Positions 1 through 12,060 of a stretch of 64,000 bases of DNA are shown in pieces (within the stretch, counting starts at the first letter, position 1; every line of letters begins with the position of its first letter). Source of the DNA: Ooceraea biroi (lineage: Eukaryota; Arthropoda; Insecta; Hymenoptera; Formicidae); contig NC_039515.1 in NCBI RefSeq assembly GCF_003672135.1, positions 5,394,001 to 5,458,000 on the forward strand. Direction: 5' to 3'. Under the pieces are notes generated by a model. It was given only the letters and a program-made list of their open reading frames with translations. It did no database searches and was not told where the DNA came from. The position numbers were made by a program, and so were the translations under genes.

Positions 1-661
1 TAAAATCCGCTCGGAGGAGGCCACCGACTAAAATTAAACCGTAAGTCACAAACTGACGATCGCATGAGCGCACTACCTGAAAAGCGGAGAGCTATAATTA
101 CAAGCCGCGCGTAATTCGCCGCTATATTTGCATCGTGGCGCCGAAATTCTTCAAGTGTCACGATGAAGGAAAAATGTTTCGGCCCCTGTCACTCGCTCGT
201 ACTCGCTCGCTTGCGTGCTCCTGATAATTGCTTGAGACCACGAAACACACCCAGGGCGCTTTGTCCGCGGTAAAATGCGGCCGGGTGAGAATTCACCGGG
301 TGAGCAGCCGTCATGCGACCGACCGTCTCTTCTGAAAAAAACAGAAGGAGGCTTTACTTTCTCCACATTATTCCGCAGCGAGAAAACTGACATTGTCGCG
401 CGAGACCGCCGCAGGATAAAACCTGTTCGCCCTTTTTTATTCTCGATGTTTCTTCTGTATTTTACGTGATGCATATATCGGGGAGATCTCGAATCGTGTG
501 CTAATGTACGAATGCGCAATCTCAAGTCGCAGATTACATGTTGCAAGAGACTTGCAAGATATTCGCGTCTAATTGATATCTATAATCTGCTCTTAACTAA
601 ATATTTTTTATTGATGATGGTGAATCGTATAGCTCATCGAAACTTTCTTTTGACGTTTCAG
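1..661 (+). other. Intron of kinase copy 1
   Basis: This is the sequence 5' of the exon at 662. The missing N-lobe exons are expected further upstream, outside the window. No coding or repeat signal was recognised here. Confidence 0.6.
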
Positions 662-788
662 CCGCAGAACCTGGTGCTCACTGGAGAATTCCCGGACTGT
701 GACGTGAAGCTGTGCGACTTTGGCATATCACGGTACATCAGTCACGGAGCAGACATACGGGAGATTTTGGGCACGCCTGATTATGTTG
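662..788 (+). CDS. Drak: Kinase copy 1, exon with DFG motif
   Basis: The acceptor TTTCAG ends at 661 and the donor GTGAGT starts at 789. The 127-nt exon starts in phase 0 and leaves one base. It encodes PQNLVLTG through LCDFGISR to GTPDYV. Its length and phase match the copy 2 exon at 47080-47206 exactly. Confidence 0.92.
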
Positions 789-3700
789 GTGAGTTGTTTG
801 CTCCGTCAAGGAAAACATGAATCTTGAACATGTCGAGGCCTTCACGCGGAAACGGTCCTGATGTTCGATTTCCGGCACGTCGTGCCGTAAACCGTGTTCG
901 TCCTGGTTCCCGTCTGGTACCGCATAATTCCATTAGGGAAACGAACGTGGTTGCATGATCGAACAGAGTAAGCCACTTCGTGGCTGACCAGGCAAGCGCA
1001 CCTGGTCGCGATCGGGTCAGCAGGATGATCTTTTACGATCTTTCGCGACGATTACCGTCGCAATTACGTACATTGCACTGCAGTCTAACGGTCAGGCCGA
1101 GGGTGTTACGTAACACCGAGTTCACGCGGAATCCTCCACGCGGTAAACGAGAAGTCTCGAGGTAACCGAATCTTCGACGGAACCGTTTGAAACAGCTCTG
1201 AACGATTATTTTGAGGACGCGAAAGTGAAGAAAAAGAAGAAAAAGAATCTTGAAGCTTAAGAAACCAACTTTAGAATTGCATTTCATGCTATTAGATAAG
1301 AAGGAAAGGGAGATTGATTTTAACTCGAGCAAAACGCCGTGATGGCCGTTTCAGCTCGTCAATCTCACTCGGTCGATCAGCGTCGCGACTTGAGGATCAC
1401 TCGTGAAAATTAGCAAGATTGTTCGCGCGGCAATCAAGCCGGACGCAGAAAGCACGCGCGGAAAAACTGACGCGGTCGGAAGCGGGTCGACGCAGAGTAG
1501 CAATTCGAGGTGCGATTAGCGATTATTACGCAACGAGGCAGCCGTACATCGCGGCGATTACGCGCGCGCGGGGCCTAATATGTGCAACACGGTTACGATT
1601 ATCGAAGAATGCGCGGAGGACCTCCCTTAGTAAGCACCCGGCGCGGCATAATAGCGGCCGCAACGATGTAATGGCAAAAAGACGGCATCATTTTTCTCGA
1701 ATTTAATTATGCGACTTAACCGCGACGACGGGCGTTTCAGAGTTTTAAGGGGGGATTCTCATGTAAAGAGCCAAAAAGAAGCAGATTTTTCGGAATTTTT
1801 TTTCAAGAACGTATTTAGTCAAAGGATCTCAAACTTTAATAGTACATCAATACATGTAAAGAGAATATAAAAATATTTTTTTGGTTAAAAAAAACATATA
1901 TATATTGGGTTGTTCTGAAAGTTATTTCGTTTTTTCAAGGAAAAATGAAAGGCGGTTTTTTCATATTTAGAATTAATTTTATTCAGTGATGTATTGGCCA
2001 TTTTGTTCCACTACCTTTCGCCATCTTTCTGGCAACTTTAAGATTCCACGCTCATAGAAGTCCTTCTCCTTATTGACAAAAAATTGAAGCAAGTGATTTT
2101 TTACGCCTTCATTTGAATCGAAGTTTACATTGTTCAAAGAATTTTGTAGAGACCGGAACAAATGGTAATCGGATGGTGCCAGATCAGGAGAGTATGGTGA
2201 GTGTGGTAGCACATCCCATCCAAGCTGTAAAAGCTTCTGGCGAGTGACCAAACTTGTGTGTGGTCTAGCATTGTCGTGATGGAATACGACACCTTTCCTA
2301 TTCGCCAATTCCGGTCGCTTCTGCTTGATGGCAGCATCCAATTCATCCAGCTGACGACAATACACTTTCGAATCAATCGTCTAGTTCCTTGGTAGTAACT
2401 AGAAAAATACGATTCCCTTCCAATCCTACCATACAGAAAGCATGATCTTCTTTTGATGAATATCTGCTTTGGATGTCGATTGAGCAGGTTCATCTTGCCT
2501 GGACCATGATCGTTTTCGCTTAACATTGTTGTAAACAATCAATTTTTCATCTCCAGTTATGATTCGCTTCAAAAATGGTTCATTTTCTTCACGTTTCAAC
2601 AATGAATCGCAGATGGTAATGCGTCGAATCAAGTCAATTTCCTTTAAATTGTGTGGAACCCAAATATCGAGCTTTGAAACGAATCCAAGGCGTTTCAAAT
2701 GATCGTAAACGGTCGAATTCGATAAATTTAACTTTTCAGCAATTTCGCGTGTTGTTATGCGACGGTTTGCATCCACCAGAGCCTTTATTTTCTCGTCATC
2801 AGCTTTAATTGGCCGACCCGAACGTGGTGCATCTTTCAAATCGAAATTTCCAGTACGAAATTTCGAAAACCAATTCTGACACTGACGTTCACTCAATACA
2901 TCTTCTCCGTACACGGCACACAATTTTTTTCTCGCTTGCACTGCATTTTTACCCTTTCGGTAGTAAAAAAGCAAAATATTACGAAAATGCTCACTTTGAT
3001 TTTCCATGTTTGATGTGATGCCAAACAAAAATTACTTGACAGATCGCAACACAATAAGATACTAAATGACGTCTGAAATGTCAATTGTCAAAATATAAAA
3101 CGAATTTGTCGCTTAGAGTAAGGTTAAGTATCGAGGAACGCGACTAACGACATCTCTTTGTGAAAAACGAAATTACTTTCCGAACAACCCAATAGATATA
3201 GGTATGGACGCCGCCTTCAGCGGCTTCGGCGTCGCAGGCGTCAAACGGTGTGCAGTCTAGCATCCGCTGTAATGGTCTGAAACAGAATATTCAACAATAT
3301 TTATTAATTATAGATCATTACGCATCGTTTGAACCTCATGAAGCAAGAAAAAAAACCAAATTGAAAAGAATGGCGACATTTGAAAAAAAATGCTGTTTTT
3401 TCATTAAAATTTTCATTGTTATTGTGAAACAAACATTATTTACTTTAAAAATTTTTGTTGCTTTTGAGGTTCATACGATGAACAATATAATTGTTTACAT
3501 GTAGAGCCCCGAAAGAACCCAATCGGTCTAATATTTTTTTAGTTATCCTGCACACCAGTTTGAAAAAAGTGATTTCGAGAAAACGCGTTTAAAGTTTTCG
3601 GTTATAAAAAGTAATGCTTTTCAATACTTACAGTCCTAATCGGCGATTCCAGGGCCATATAGTAGGCCTTCTGCATCCTCGTATAATTGCTGCTGTTGTA

Positions 3701-6700
3701 AATTCAGTTCTTTGCGAGCAGTTCGAGCTTCTTTCGAGCTACTGAGGCTTCGTCGCTCCTGTTGCCGTATTCGCGCGGCGTCATACGAGTCTGCATACTC
3801 CTTACAATGGGTACCGATCTTTAGTTCTAATGTGTCCATAATTTTTAAAACGGCGAAATAGCCTTCGTTGAATAATCCTGCAGCAATATATGCGGCTATT
3901 TCCACTGTTCGGATGCCACAATATAAATATTTCGGAGCCAAACGCCAAACACACGAATTGAAGCTCTCGTAAAAATTTCCTGCCTCAGCTATACAAGTAC
4001 GCGAAGGTATATCACAACAAAAGAAAACCATTAGACGTATACCTGCGAAGCTGTTTGTTATGTACGAGTGTATGAGTGAGGACAGACGAGACGCGTGTCT
4101 CCGCTCCGAGCGCTCCCAGCTACCTACTCAACGCACGGTCGAAAACTCGACTATAACTATACGTAGAGGTCGAATATCGATTTGTAACTTTAGGAACATA
4201 TTTTCCACATGTATTAGAGTTGATTTAAGCAAAAAAAATTTTTTGACTCGTTACATGAGAATCCCCCCTTAATGACGCGCCGGTAGGGTCTTTCGCTTCC
4301 CCGCGTAACTCGTTCATGTTGTGTGTTTCCAGCCCCGGAGGTACTGAATTACGAGCCGATCAGCCTGGCAACCGACATGTGGTCCGTCGGCGTGCTGCTC
4401 TACGTGCTGTTAACGGGATGCTCGCCATTCGGCGGCGACACCAAGCAGGAGACGTTCTGCAACATCAGTAGATGCCGCCTGGACTTCCCCGACGATCTCT
4501 TCGAGGACGTCTCCGAGGAGGCGCGCGATCTCATGCGCAAGCTCATGGTGAAGGACCCAAAGTAAGTTGTGCCTCCCGTAAGTTTTAATTCCGCCACGCG
4601 CGATATCAGCAAATTCTCCTGTTTGTATTATCCTATCAAATACTTAAAGAAAGAGAAACCCAATTCAAACGCAAACGAGACAACGCGCGCAGCGTGCTAA
4701 GGCGATTCGTGCGAAACTTGCCAACAGGGATCGGCAAAATATTAATAATAAATTAATATTACTTGAGTATTTAATTATTTATTTAACAGGAAAAAATAAT
4801 TCCCGATTAATTGATTAATCAGCAATCAAGATAAGTAATTTTTCAATTGCTCGGTTAATCAGTAATCAAAAAGAACAATTTCTCAATTACTCGATTAATC
4901 AGTAATCACAATAAACAATTTTTCAATTACTCCAGTAATCAGTAATCAAAGTGAAAAAGTTTTTAATTATTCAATTAATCAGTAATTATAGTATAAAATA
5001 TTTTATATTTTACTGATTAATCAAGTAATTAAAATTATTACGTTCTGATTACTGATTAATCAAGTAACAAAAATATTTTATACTATAATTACTGATTAAT
5101 CGAATAATTAAAAAATTTTTCACTTTGATTACTGATTACTGGAGTAATTGAAAAATTGTTTATTTTGATTACTGATTAATCGAGTAATTAAGAAATTGTT
5201 CATTTTGATTACTGATTAATCAATTAATAATAAATTTCTCGAAGTTGATTACTGATTATCAAAATAATTGTTAATCAAAGCTGAAAATATTACTGAAAAT
5301 ATCGTTGATGCCGATCCCTGCTTGCCAATAGGATTCGTTGATCATCGCGAATCACTTCGTCGCCATTCATCTTCATAGAGACCACTTGATCCGACGACGA
5401 GTTTTCCATTCGTTACTCCGACGCGATCGCGCGACTTCGTCATTATCGTTGTCGCCACAAACGATTCTGCTTGCCAGCCGGGATTCGTTGAGACGACGAG
5501 CGTGTCACCGGAGAAGCTGCGCGAGAGTTCCCGGACCGGCGGGAATGACTCCTTCACGGAAGACCATGGTGAGGAGGCGGTACCAAGAAGGTGCCGGCGC
5601 TTATACCTCGAAGCGAAAGGAGATAGCTCGACGAGCATGGCCGTCATCGACCGCGCTTCGTCGGTCGTGTCGACGTGGTGACTTGCGCCGTTCGACTTCC
5701 CGGAACGCAACAATCGGTGTCACATTAGACGCGTCGTCGCGCGACATGTATACCGCGATGCAGCCGGGATGACGATGACGAGCCATCATCGAGCTGATGA
5801 GCGCGATTAGTGGGTCACGTCGTTCGAGTCTCGGGATCCGATCGCTCCGCGACCTTCGATCTTCGGGAGAAAGCGAGCGATTCGCTCGCGAGGAACTCTT
5901 GGTCGTCGTTTCCTCTGGAGAACATCGTCGTCGGAATGTCGCCCGTAGATCATCCAACCGCCCGCCCATCGATCTTTCTTCGCGTGTGAATTCCCGAGGG
6001 CGACGGATGCTAGTCTCGGATTTAACTTTCATCGTGCATGCCTCGGCTCTTGTTCGATCATACGTAACGCGAAGGCGAATAATCGCGCGTCGCAAAACAT
6101 CTGTTGCATCTGCTAAATTAAAGATCTCGGATTAATTCATCAAACTCAAATTTTTCATCGCTCGCAATCTCGCGTGCATCTGATTCCTCTTTCTCGGGCT
6201 TGTCTCAATACTTCGCCGATTGATCGAATGGCACAATGGCCATACTGTGTACATCCCCCTCGAGATGCATTTATTGGGGAGGCAAGTTCCGTCGTGGTTT
6301 CGCGTAGGTTTTTCTTATCGTCCGGACAGCTGAGAGGAAGTCGCCTATCCGGAATATTTGCGTCCTTCCTTTCTGCAAGGCGGAGGGGAAACCTTATCGC
6401 GCGGAACCCGCATGACTTATCATCACGTCCGACCGCGTCGAGCGTTTCTCGCTGACCTACGAATCAGCCTTATTAAGAGGAACGTCGAGAAAGCTGCGCT
6501 ACGAGGCTGCGGATTACGAAATTGGGACGATTTCGGGGACACACGTCGCGCGTAGCTAATTGTTGTGTGGCTAATCCAGATTTGCCTTAGTCGACGTATC
6601 GTTCATCGAGACGCAATGTCGAAACGCACTCCAGTTATTCACTCACATTATTTACGCACCCTCAGAAAGGATTTCTGATAACAAGACGAAAAATATTCTT

Positions 6701-9460
6701 GACTAATTTAATCGTATTACAAGCATAAAAAATATGAAAATAAAACAATTTTTAATTTAAATCAGTAATTTCTATTCTTCTCTCTCGAATTAAATAACAT
6801 TGTCTTACTGTCTTGAGACAAGAGTAACATGTACAAATTTATGCTTATATATTCTTGTATGTAGGATAATTTGATATTAGCGCCACTTTATAGTAGGCTT
6901 TGTCGATGTCGACGCATCATTTTCTCACAGTCGCTCGTCGACTCGGCGCTTCTGCGTCCTTTATTCCGATAAAACGGCCAATATTTATGTGTTGCAACCG
7001 AAAATCGGAAAAGTGTTTCTGTTATTTACAATGAATAAGTGCAATACTCTACAAGAAATATTAAAAGATATGGAAATGTAAGTAAGTATATACAATATAC
7101 TTACTTGAGAAATAAGATTCGAGATAAGACATTTCCATACCTTTTAATATTTCTTGTAGAGTATTGCACTTATTCATTGTAAATAACAGAAACACTTTCC
7201 CGATTTTCGATTGCAACACATAAATATTGGCCGTTTTGTGCAGATTCTACAAATTCTCTTAGAAGAATAGAATAAGATGTCTTTTAGATCTGACAATATT
7301 CTGAAATCAAGAATATTTTGAACTTGCTACAAATTTGTATCTAAATCCTTCTGAGAAAATGAATGAGATAGCACGAAGATTATTTGAATCTAGATTTTCG
7401 AATTTTCTATTCAAGATTAAAATATGCTTCTTTTCAATAATAAATATGATTGTCGCTATAGCGATCTTATTTTATGATAGATTAAAGAGTAATAGCATTA
7501 AGTCCAGAAATCTTTTCTGTGGGTGCGCATTCAGTTAAATTGTGCAAACAATCGCGATGCTAATCATCGTCATTACGATAATGACAGCACGCCGATTACC
7601 GGCGGAGCGAGCGTGATCCATAAAGCTGTTTATCGCGATCACGGTAATTGCTAGCTCGTTTCCCATCGACAGTTTTTCCGTTAGCTTTTGCTTTGCTTCA
7701 CGGAATTGTTACGTCAATCCACTTAGTCACACGCGGATTCCGCCCGTGGTGAGCTGCCGTCGTTTGCCTCTCCGCGCGATTTGAACGCGCTTACGCGAGT
7801 GACGCGAAAGAGTTAATTCTCCTGTGAAATACTTTTTGCATGGGTTCCAGTCGCCCTGCGAAACACTGTGGAGCAGTTTCTCGATGGACCGGCATTCCTC
7901 GGCGGTTACGCGTTATGCAACTCGTCTTTCCGTAGGAGAAACATCCTGCGCCGTTTTGTATGCCGGAAGTCGAGCGATACGTCGTATGTACGTAACGTTT
8001 CGCATGGGACCACGTGCACGTGCGGAACGACCGCGTGAAAACGTCCCGTTGGGTCTACAGTGACGATGGTCACCATCGATAACGCTTCCCTCCGCTTGTC
8101 CGGGGCCGTTTACGCGACGGGTCTCTTAACCCTTTGACTCTCGGCGCTCCTCGAGTTAACGAGAACGACGAGAACGAGTCGTTCGCGGAACGAGTCGGTT
8201 GTTAGGCATATTTATCCGAGAGCACCATACTGAAATAGCCGGCGTAATCGAGAGCGGGAGCTTCTCCGCCACGAGTACCGGAAACGCCTAAAAAATTATG
8301 CGTGAACACGTTCAACACGCTCATCTCCTAGCAAACGATTCTTGTCTGTTCGCAGTGAACGCCTGACGGTGACCGAGTGCCTCCAGCATCCCTGGTTCAG
8401 CATGTCCGAGCAGCCGTCGGCGCCCCTGACGTTGGCCACGTGCCCCACGTCGGACGACAACCCCACCGCGTGCCCCACGTCGGACAACAAGTCCACCACG
8501 GACTCGCCGACGACGACGCCTTCGCAGGAAGAGAACACCCTATCGAAACTACCGATCACCAGTGGTTCCGTCTCGAGCACGACGTCGTCGACGCCGAAAA
8601 GCGACGGCGAGAAGCAACGGTCATCCGCGGCCGAGCCGTGTCACGGTTCAGAATCGCCCACGAAAGCGATCGGTGGTCCTCGCGTCGTCTCCTCGCACAC
8701 GGAGAATCTCTACTCGGCCACGAAATCGTCGCCCAGGCCTATCCGGTTTGGTCTGAGTCCAGATCGCAGGGACACCTTCAAGAGAAACATGGACTCGCTG
8801 GCGCGGAAGTTCTCCGGCACAGAGATCGTCATCATCGAATCGTCATCCGCGTCATCGACAACGACGACCACCAACGGCACTATCATCCAGCAACGGCGCG
8901 CCACCGCGACGCACACGATGCCGGCAGGCGGCGAGGTGTTCAAATGCACGCCCGTGTTCATCCTCGGCGAGGCGGAGCAGCAGTGCAGCGACAGCGGCAG
9001 CGACACCGTGTCCGAGATCTCGACCGACAGCTCGAGCGACCGCAGCAGCATCTACTCGGACGACTCCCTGGACTTCATTCTATACGGCAAGAGTCAGGGA
9101 CGCGCGAGTTTCCCGTTCGCCGCCGCGGACGCGACCGCGGACAGATGGGAGCAGAGGCATCGTCATCGCACGCGGGTGTGGCCACGCGAATGCAGCGGCG
9201 TCGTCAGCAAGGCGCTCAGCCGCTTCACATCGGAAGGCGCGTCGCCCACCGCGACCAGGATCGCGAAGATTCCGACGCCGCCGATGGCGACGGCGCTGCG
9301 CGCCAGTAAGACCGGCCTCGAGGCGCTTCGTGAGCGCGGTGGCAACCTGGTGGTTATCAGGGAACCCGTCCGCGCCGGCAGGTACACTAGGTACAGCGAG
9401 GTGCAGTGTGAGTCGGTACAGGCGCGGATCCGGCGGTTTCAGGTGCACGAAGCCTCGTAA
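662..9460 (+). CDS. Drak: DRAK/STK17-type serine/threonine kinase, copy 1 (3' part; 5' exons off window)
   Basis: Three exons are visible: 662-788, 4333-4561 and 8356-9460, together 486 residues plus stop. They join in frame at phases 1 and 2 with GT-AG borders. The protein starts at PQNLVLTG, just after the catalytic loop, and continues through LCDFGISR (DFG intact), GTPDYV, APE, DMWSVGV, LLTG.SPFGG..QETF.NIS and CLQHPWF, the end of the kinase domain. This pattern is typical of the death-associated kinase-related (DRAK/STK17) branch of the CaMK group, which regulates myosin light chain and apoptosis; that role is family knowledge. The remaining ~350 residues are a Ser/Thr-rich, low-complexity tail ending in ARIRRFQVHEAS. 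The N-lobe, catalytic lysine and HLD loop must lie upstream of base 1. Kinase identity is secure; the assignment to DRAK rather than another DAPK-family member rests on motif pattern only. Confidence 0.9.
1905..3192 (-). mobile_element. Full-length mariner element (1,288 bp), inactivated
   Basis: The termini are inverted repeats starting TTGGGTTGTTCTGAAAGT on the left and, read inward, TTGGGTTGTTCGGAAAGT on the right. TA lies at 1903-1904 and 3193-3194, the expected mariner target duplication. Length, TIR size and the internal D,D34D transposase all fit mariner. It lies inside the TTAA element, so it inserted later. Confidence 0.93.
1979..3028 (-). pseudogene. Mariner transposase with three in-frame amber stops
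   Basis: The minus-strand frame from about 3007 (MENQSEHFR) to 1979 encodes a D,D34D transposase. It has an N-terminal helix-turn-helix region, then TGDEKLIVYNN (first Asp), HHDNARPHTS (second Asp) and YSPDLAPSDYHLFRSL (third Asp), and ends near GQYITE. The frame never shifts, but three TAG codons fall within about 17 codons between 2428 and 2376, where the family normally has Trp, Glu and Gln. The extra ATG at 3028 is in frame, but the usual start of this family is the MENQ methionine. The element cannot make a full transposase. Confidence 0.88.
3636..4031 (-). pseudogene. C-terminal remnant of a TE protein ending LLYGPGIAD
   Basis: This minus-strand frame has a core APKYLYCGIRTVEIAAYIAA followed by a basic, Glu-rich helix and a terminal LLYGPGIAD. 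The plus-strand frame at 33070-33387 has the same layout (APKHLHAG..VVEIATF, then CPLYGPGLAD). Conservation between two insertions shows that it was coding in the parent element. I do not recognise the superfamily with confidence. Confidence 0.6.
4333..4561 (+). CDS. Drak: Kinase copy 1, exon with APE and C-lobe
   Basis: The acceptor TTTCCAG ends at 4332 and the donor GTAAGT starts at 4562. The 229-nt exon encodes APEVLNYEPI to VKDP, including DMWSVGV and SPFGGDTKQETF. Copy 2 carries the same 229 nt as 49 + 180 nt, split by an extra intron. Confidence 0.93.
4725..5320. mobile_element. hAT-like MITE with 8-bp target duplication CTTGCCAA
   Basis: The termini CAGGGATCGGCA and TGCCGATCCCTG are flanked by perfect 8-bp direct repeats CTTGCCAA at 4717-4724 and 5321-5328. 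The AT-rich interior is one large inverted repeat built from variants of TTAATCAGTAATCA on the left and its complement on the right, centred near 5015. No coding capacity. The 8-bp duplication and CAGGG end fit hAT. Confidence 0.88.
6657..7525. mobile_element. 869-bp TIR element, copy A, with central hairpin
   Basis: The ends read CACCCTCAGAAAGGATTTCT and, inverted, CACCCACAGAAAAGATTTCT. A nearly identical copy of the same length lies at 39324-40192. The interior contains a large hairpin with arms near 6970-7085 and 7125-7240, closing on AAGTAAGTATATACAATATA. The 67-codon open frame at 7335-7538 is mostly inside the repeat and is not convincing. No clear target duplication. Confidence 0.75.
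8356..9460 (+). CDS. Drak: Kinase copy 1, terminal exon
   Basis: The acceptor TTCGCAG ends at 8355. The exon completes the kinase domain (ERLTVTECLQHPWF), then encodes a long Ser/Thr/Asp-rich tail and stops with TAA at 9458-9460. The open frames overlapping it on both strands are shadows of its GC-rich codons. Confidence 0.9.
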
Positions 9461-11340
9461 GATCCGGTCCCGGGCGCGGCCCAGGCGCTGCCTCGAATCC
9501 GCACTCGCGCCAACTGGACTGATAAACGCCTGACAGACCTCGAAGAGCCACCGTTGGGCTCGAGGCGATTGTACATATTACGCAATTCGTGTATAGTGAT
9601 TCGAAGGAGAGGAGAGGGGAGGTTTTTCGGCATACCCGAGAAGAATGCGCGAAACGAATCATGGAGAAAGGTAGCAGACGGGTGAAGGTTTCTTGAGGTT
9701 CATGTAGGCTGTGATGATGATTCGGGAATGTACCCATGTGCCTTTCTCGTAAGAGTACGGGACTGTGTGAACTCTGCGAAAAATAGATTCGGATACTCGG
9801 ATACGTTTGCGATTGTTGCGCAACTGTAGCGACTGTTGTAGGACGATGAAATCGAGAGCCATGTGCCATGCGACGATCGCGCGTTTCAACAAGAGTGTCG
9901 GATCGCGTTTCCGAGTCTACTTTCCGTAAAGCGCACGATTCTGTAATTCGCGATACGAAAATATCAAAATATCAAACTTCGCAAAATCCTACACCACACG
10001 TGATCTCCAGAATCCTCGGAACAGCCTCTCGAAGACCCGGCTATCCGACTTTCGCCGGGTTCCTCGGGAACGCACGATCGATTGCGCGCGAAAGCGCTCG
10101 GCTACATGCTCGCGCGAGGTGGCGCGAACGCGTGCGGAATCCACGCACGTGTACGTACACGCCTCCGTAGCGTGCGCGCGTCTGCGAAGGTGCCGACCAG
10201 AGATCGCGGCTTGTACCATATCAAAGCGAACAAATGGCTGTTGTAAATACGGGTGAGAGCCGCGCGTGGATGCGTCGCTGCGTGCGCGTGCGTACACGCT
10301 TGCGCGCGTGTGTGCCAAGACTCTTCGCGGAACGAGCGAGCGGCTTTTTCGAAGAGGGCGGTCTTGATGTACATATTCGAGTAATCAGAGAAGGGATGGA
10401 GTGACGGGATGAGTTGCATGTGTGCGTGGCTTCGTGAAGGTACCTGCGACGATGCGACGTGTCTTGGGGGTGGCCTCGCATCGGGGCAGGAAAGCGGGAA
10501 GAAAGGCCAAGCCAGGTCGTCGCACCACCTGACGTTCAATTCCGCCATGGGAAACGCATCTCCCGCCACGAAGACACGTATGTTGCAGTCAGTCGGTCGA
10601 TCGGTCGATCGGTTGGTCGAGCGACGACGGCACCCCGCTAATCTCTGATGGATCTTATCGACGCTGCCGTCTGGGATGATGCGAGGTGCAAAATAGCACC
10701 CGGAACAGAACGCGGGTACCCGAGAAGGCGAGTGCTCGGAGCGCGAAAGAGCTTGAGGACGAGGCAGTTTGCCATTATCAATAGACTGATCGACCGTCCT
10801 TTCTTGTTGAGGGAAGCTCGAGCTGTATCGCGCGCTATGCATCGAGCCGATCGAGACGAAGCGTTGCGCGTTTACCCGGAACAACATTGCAAATCCGCTC
10901 TCGGAGCAGGATTTCACGAAACGAACACGAAATCGACGTATCGCGAATGTAAAATATTTTACCCGCGCTTGGTAACGTATCAATAATAAATCAACGAAAA
11001 GTGCACTTCAGCTATGCCATATCTCTTTTAGAAACGTTTGTCCGAATTCGATCGATCGGTTCTCCAGTGAATCGCTTGAATCGTCTCGATGCGTCACGCG
11101 CGATTCCGCCAATATCGCCATATCAATGCCGATCACCGCTAGGCGCGGCGATCAATCACGACAATCCGAATATGAACACTTCGGTGCCTTCCTTGGAGAA
11201 TCATCGGAAACCGCGTGAACATCGTCCATGTTCACGTCTTGCATATCCGGTAACTCGCGGCATAGTAAGTTTGGGTCTGCGCGAGGCTGTGATGCACAAG
11301 CGAGAAGGTAGAATTGTCTGATGTGAAGAGAGTGCCTTAA

Positions 11341-12060
11341 GGGGGGAGCCTGCTTTAGAACGCTGAAAATAAGGTATATTTTACGAATTGTTTTTGGAGA
11401 AACTATACAGCGGATCATTATAAAACTTTGATGCATTTATTAGTACATGTTTAAAGATCAAAAAAATTATTTTTTGATTTGAATACATCGCTTGTAGAGG
11501 TCATCCTGGAGAAATCTTAGTGCAGCCGCGTCGCCGGCGTTGCAAATTGGTGAGCATTCCTCCTGCCTCCAAATTTCGTCTAAACTGAAAAATTGAAATA
11601 TGTTCTCGTTATTTATGAATTCCCATCGTCGATGAACCAAAGAGAGAAGAAAAAAGTTGAAAAGTGCCAAAATGGTGGAGCTTGGAACACAAAAGTACGA
11701 TTTTTAGGCAAAGTTTTTGAACTTTTTCATGCAAAAATAATTGTTTAACTTAATGTTTTTATGAATATTAAAGGTTCATCGACGATGGGAATTCATAAAT
11801 AACGAGAAAATATTTCAATTTTTCAGTTTGGATGAAATTTGGAGGCAGGAGAATGCTCACCAATTTACAATGCCGGCTGCACTAAGATGCCTCCAGGACG
11901 ACCTCTACAGGCGATATATTCAAATCAAAAAATAATTTTTTTATCTTTAAACATGTACTAATAAATGCATCAAAGTTTTATAATGATCCGTTGTATAGTT
12001 TCTCCAAAACAATTCGTAAAATTGTACCTTATTTTCAACGTTCTAAAGCAGGCTCCCCCC
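11341..12060. mobile_element. TTAA-flanked fold-back MITE (720 bp)
   Basis: TTAA at 11337-11340 and 12061-12064 flanks GGGGGGAGCCTGCTTTAGAA and its complement. The inverted arms are about 300 bp each (roughly 11341-11640 and 11765-12060), so most of the element pairs with itself around a short spacer. Its terminal GGGGGG and TTAA duplication resemble the elements at 1749-4268 and 32764-33978, but the rest differs. Confidence 0.85.

Larger units (their letters stand above)
1749..4268. mobile_element. TTAA-flanked DNA transposon, TIR GGGGGGATTCTCATGTAA, split by a mariner
   Basis: TTAA at 1745-1748 and at 4269-4272 brackets the terminal inverted repeats GGGGGGATTCTCATGTAA and TTACATGAGAATCCCCCC. 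Without the nested mariner the element would be about 1.23 kb. Its right half carries a minus-strand open frame (3636-4031) related to one in the 1,215-bp element at 32764-33978. The TTAA duplication suggests piggyBac-like target choice, but no piggyBac transposase was recognised. Confidence 0.75.
789..4332 (+). other. Intron of kinase copy 1, mostly transposon
   Basis: The donor is GTGAGT and the acceptor TTTCCAG. Bases 789-1744 show no recognisable feature. 1745-4272 is a TTAA-flanked element with a mariner inside it. Confidence 0.8.
4562..8355 (+). other. Intron of kinase copy 1
   Basis: The donor is GTAAGT and the acceptor TTCGCAG. It holds the hAT-like MITE at 4725-5320 and the 869-bp TIR element at 6657-7525. 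The GC-rich stretch 5329-6656 and the stretch 7526-8355 show chance open frames only. Confidence 0.8.

Noticed and set aside
5338..6135. Overlapping Arg/Ser-rich frames on both strands in a kinase 1 intron
   Set aside because: CpG-rich sequence yields Arg/Ser frames in several phases; no domain or splice support.
8377..9309. 310-codon plus-strand frame overlapping the kinase 1 terminal exon
   Set aside because: It is the alternative frame of the spliced, in-frame kinase exon. High GC third positions open several frames there.
10102..10983. 293-codon minus-strand frame
   Set aside because: No recognisable domain, biased composition in a GC-rich stretch, and overlapping open frames on the other strand.
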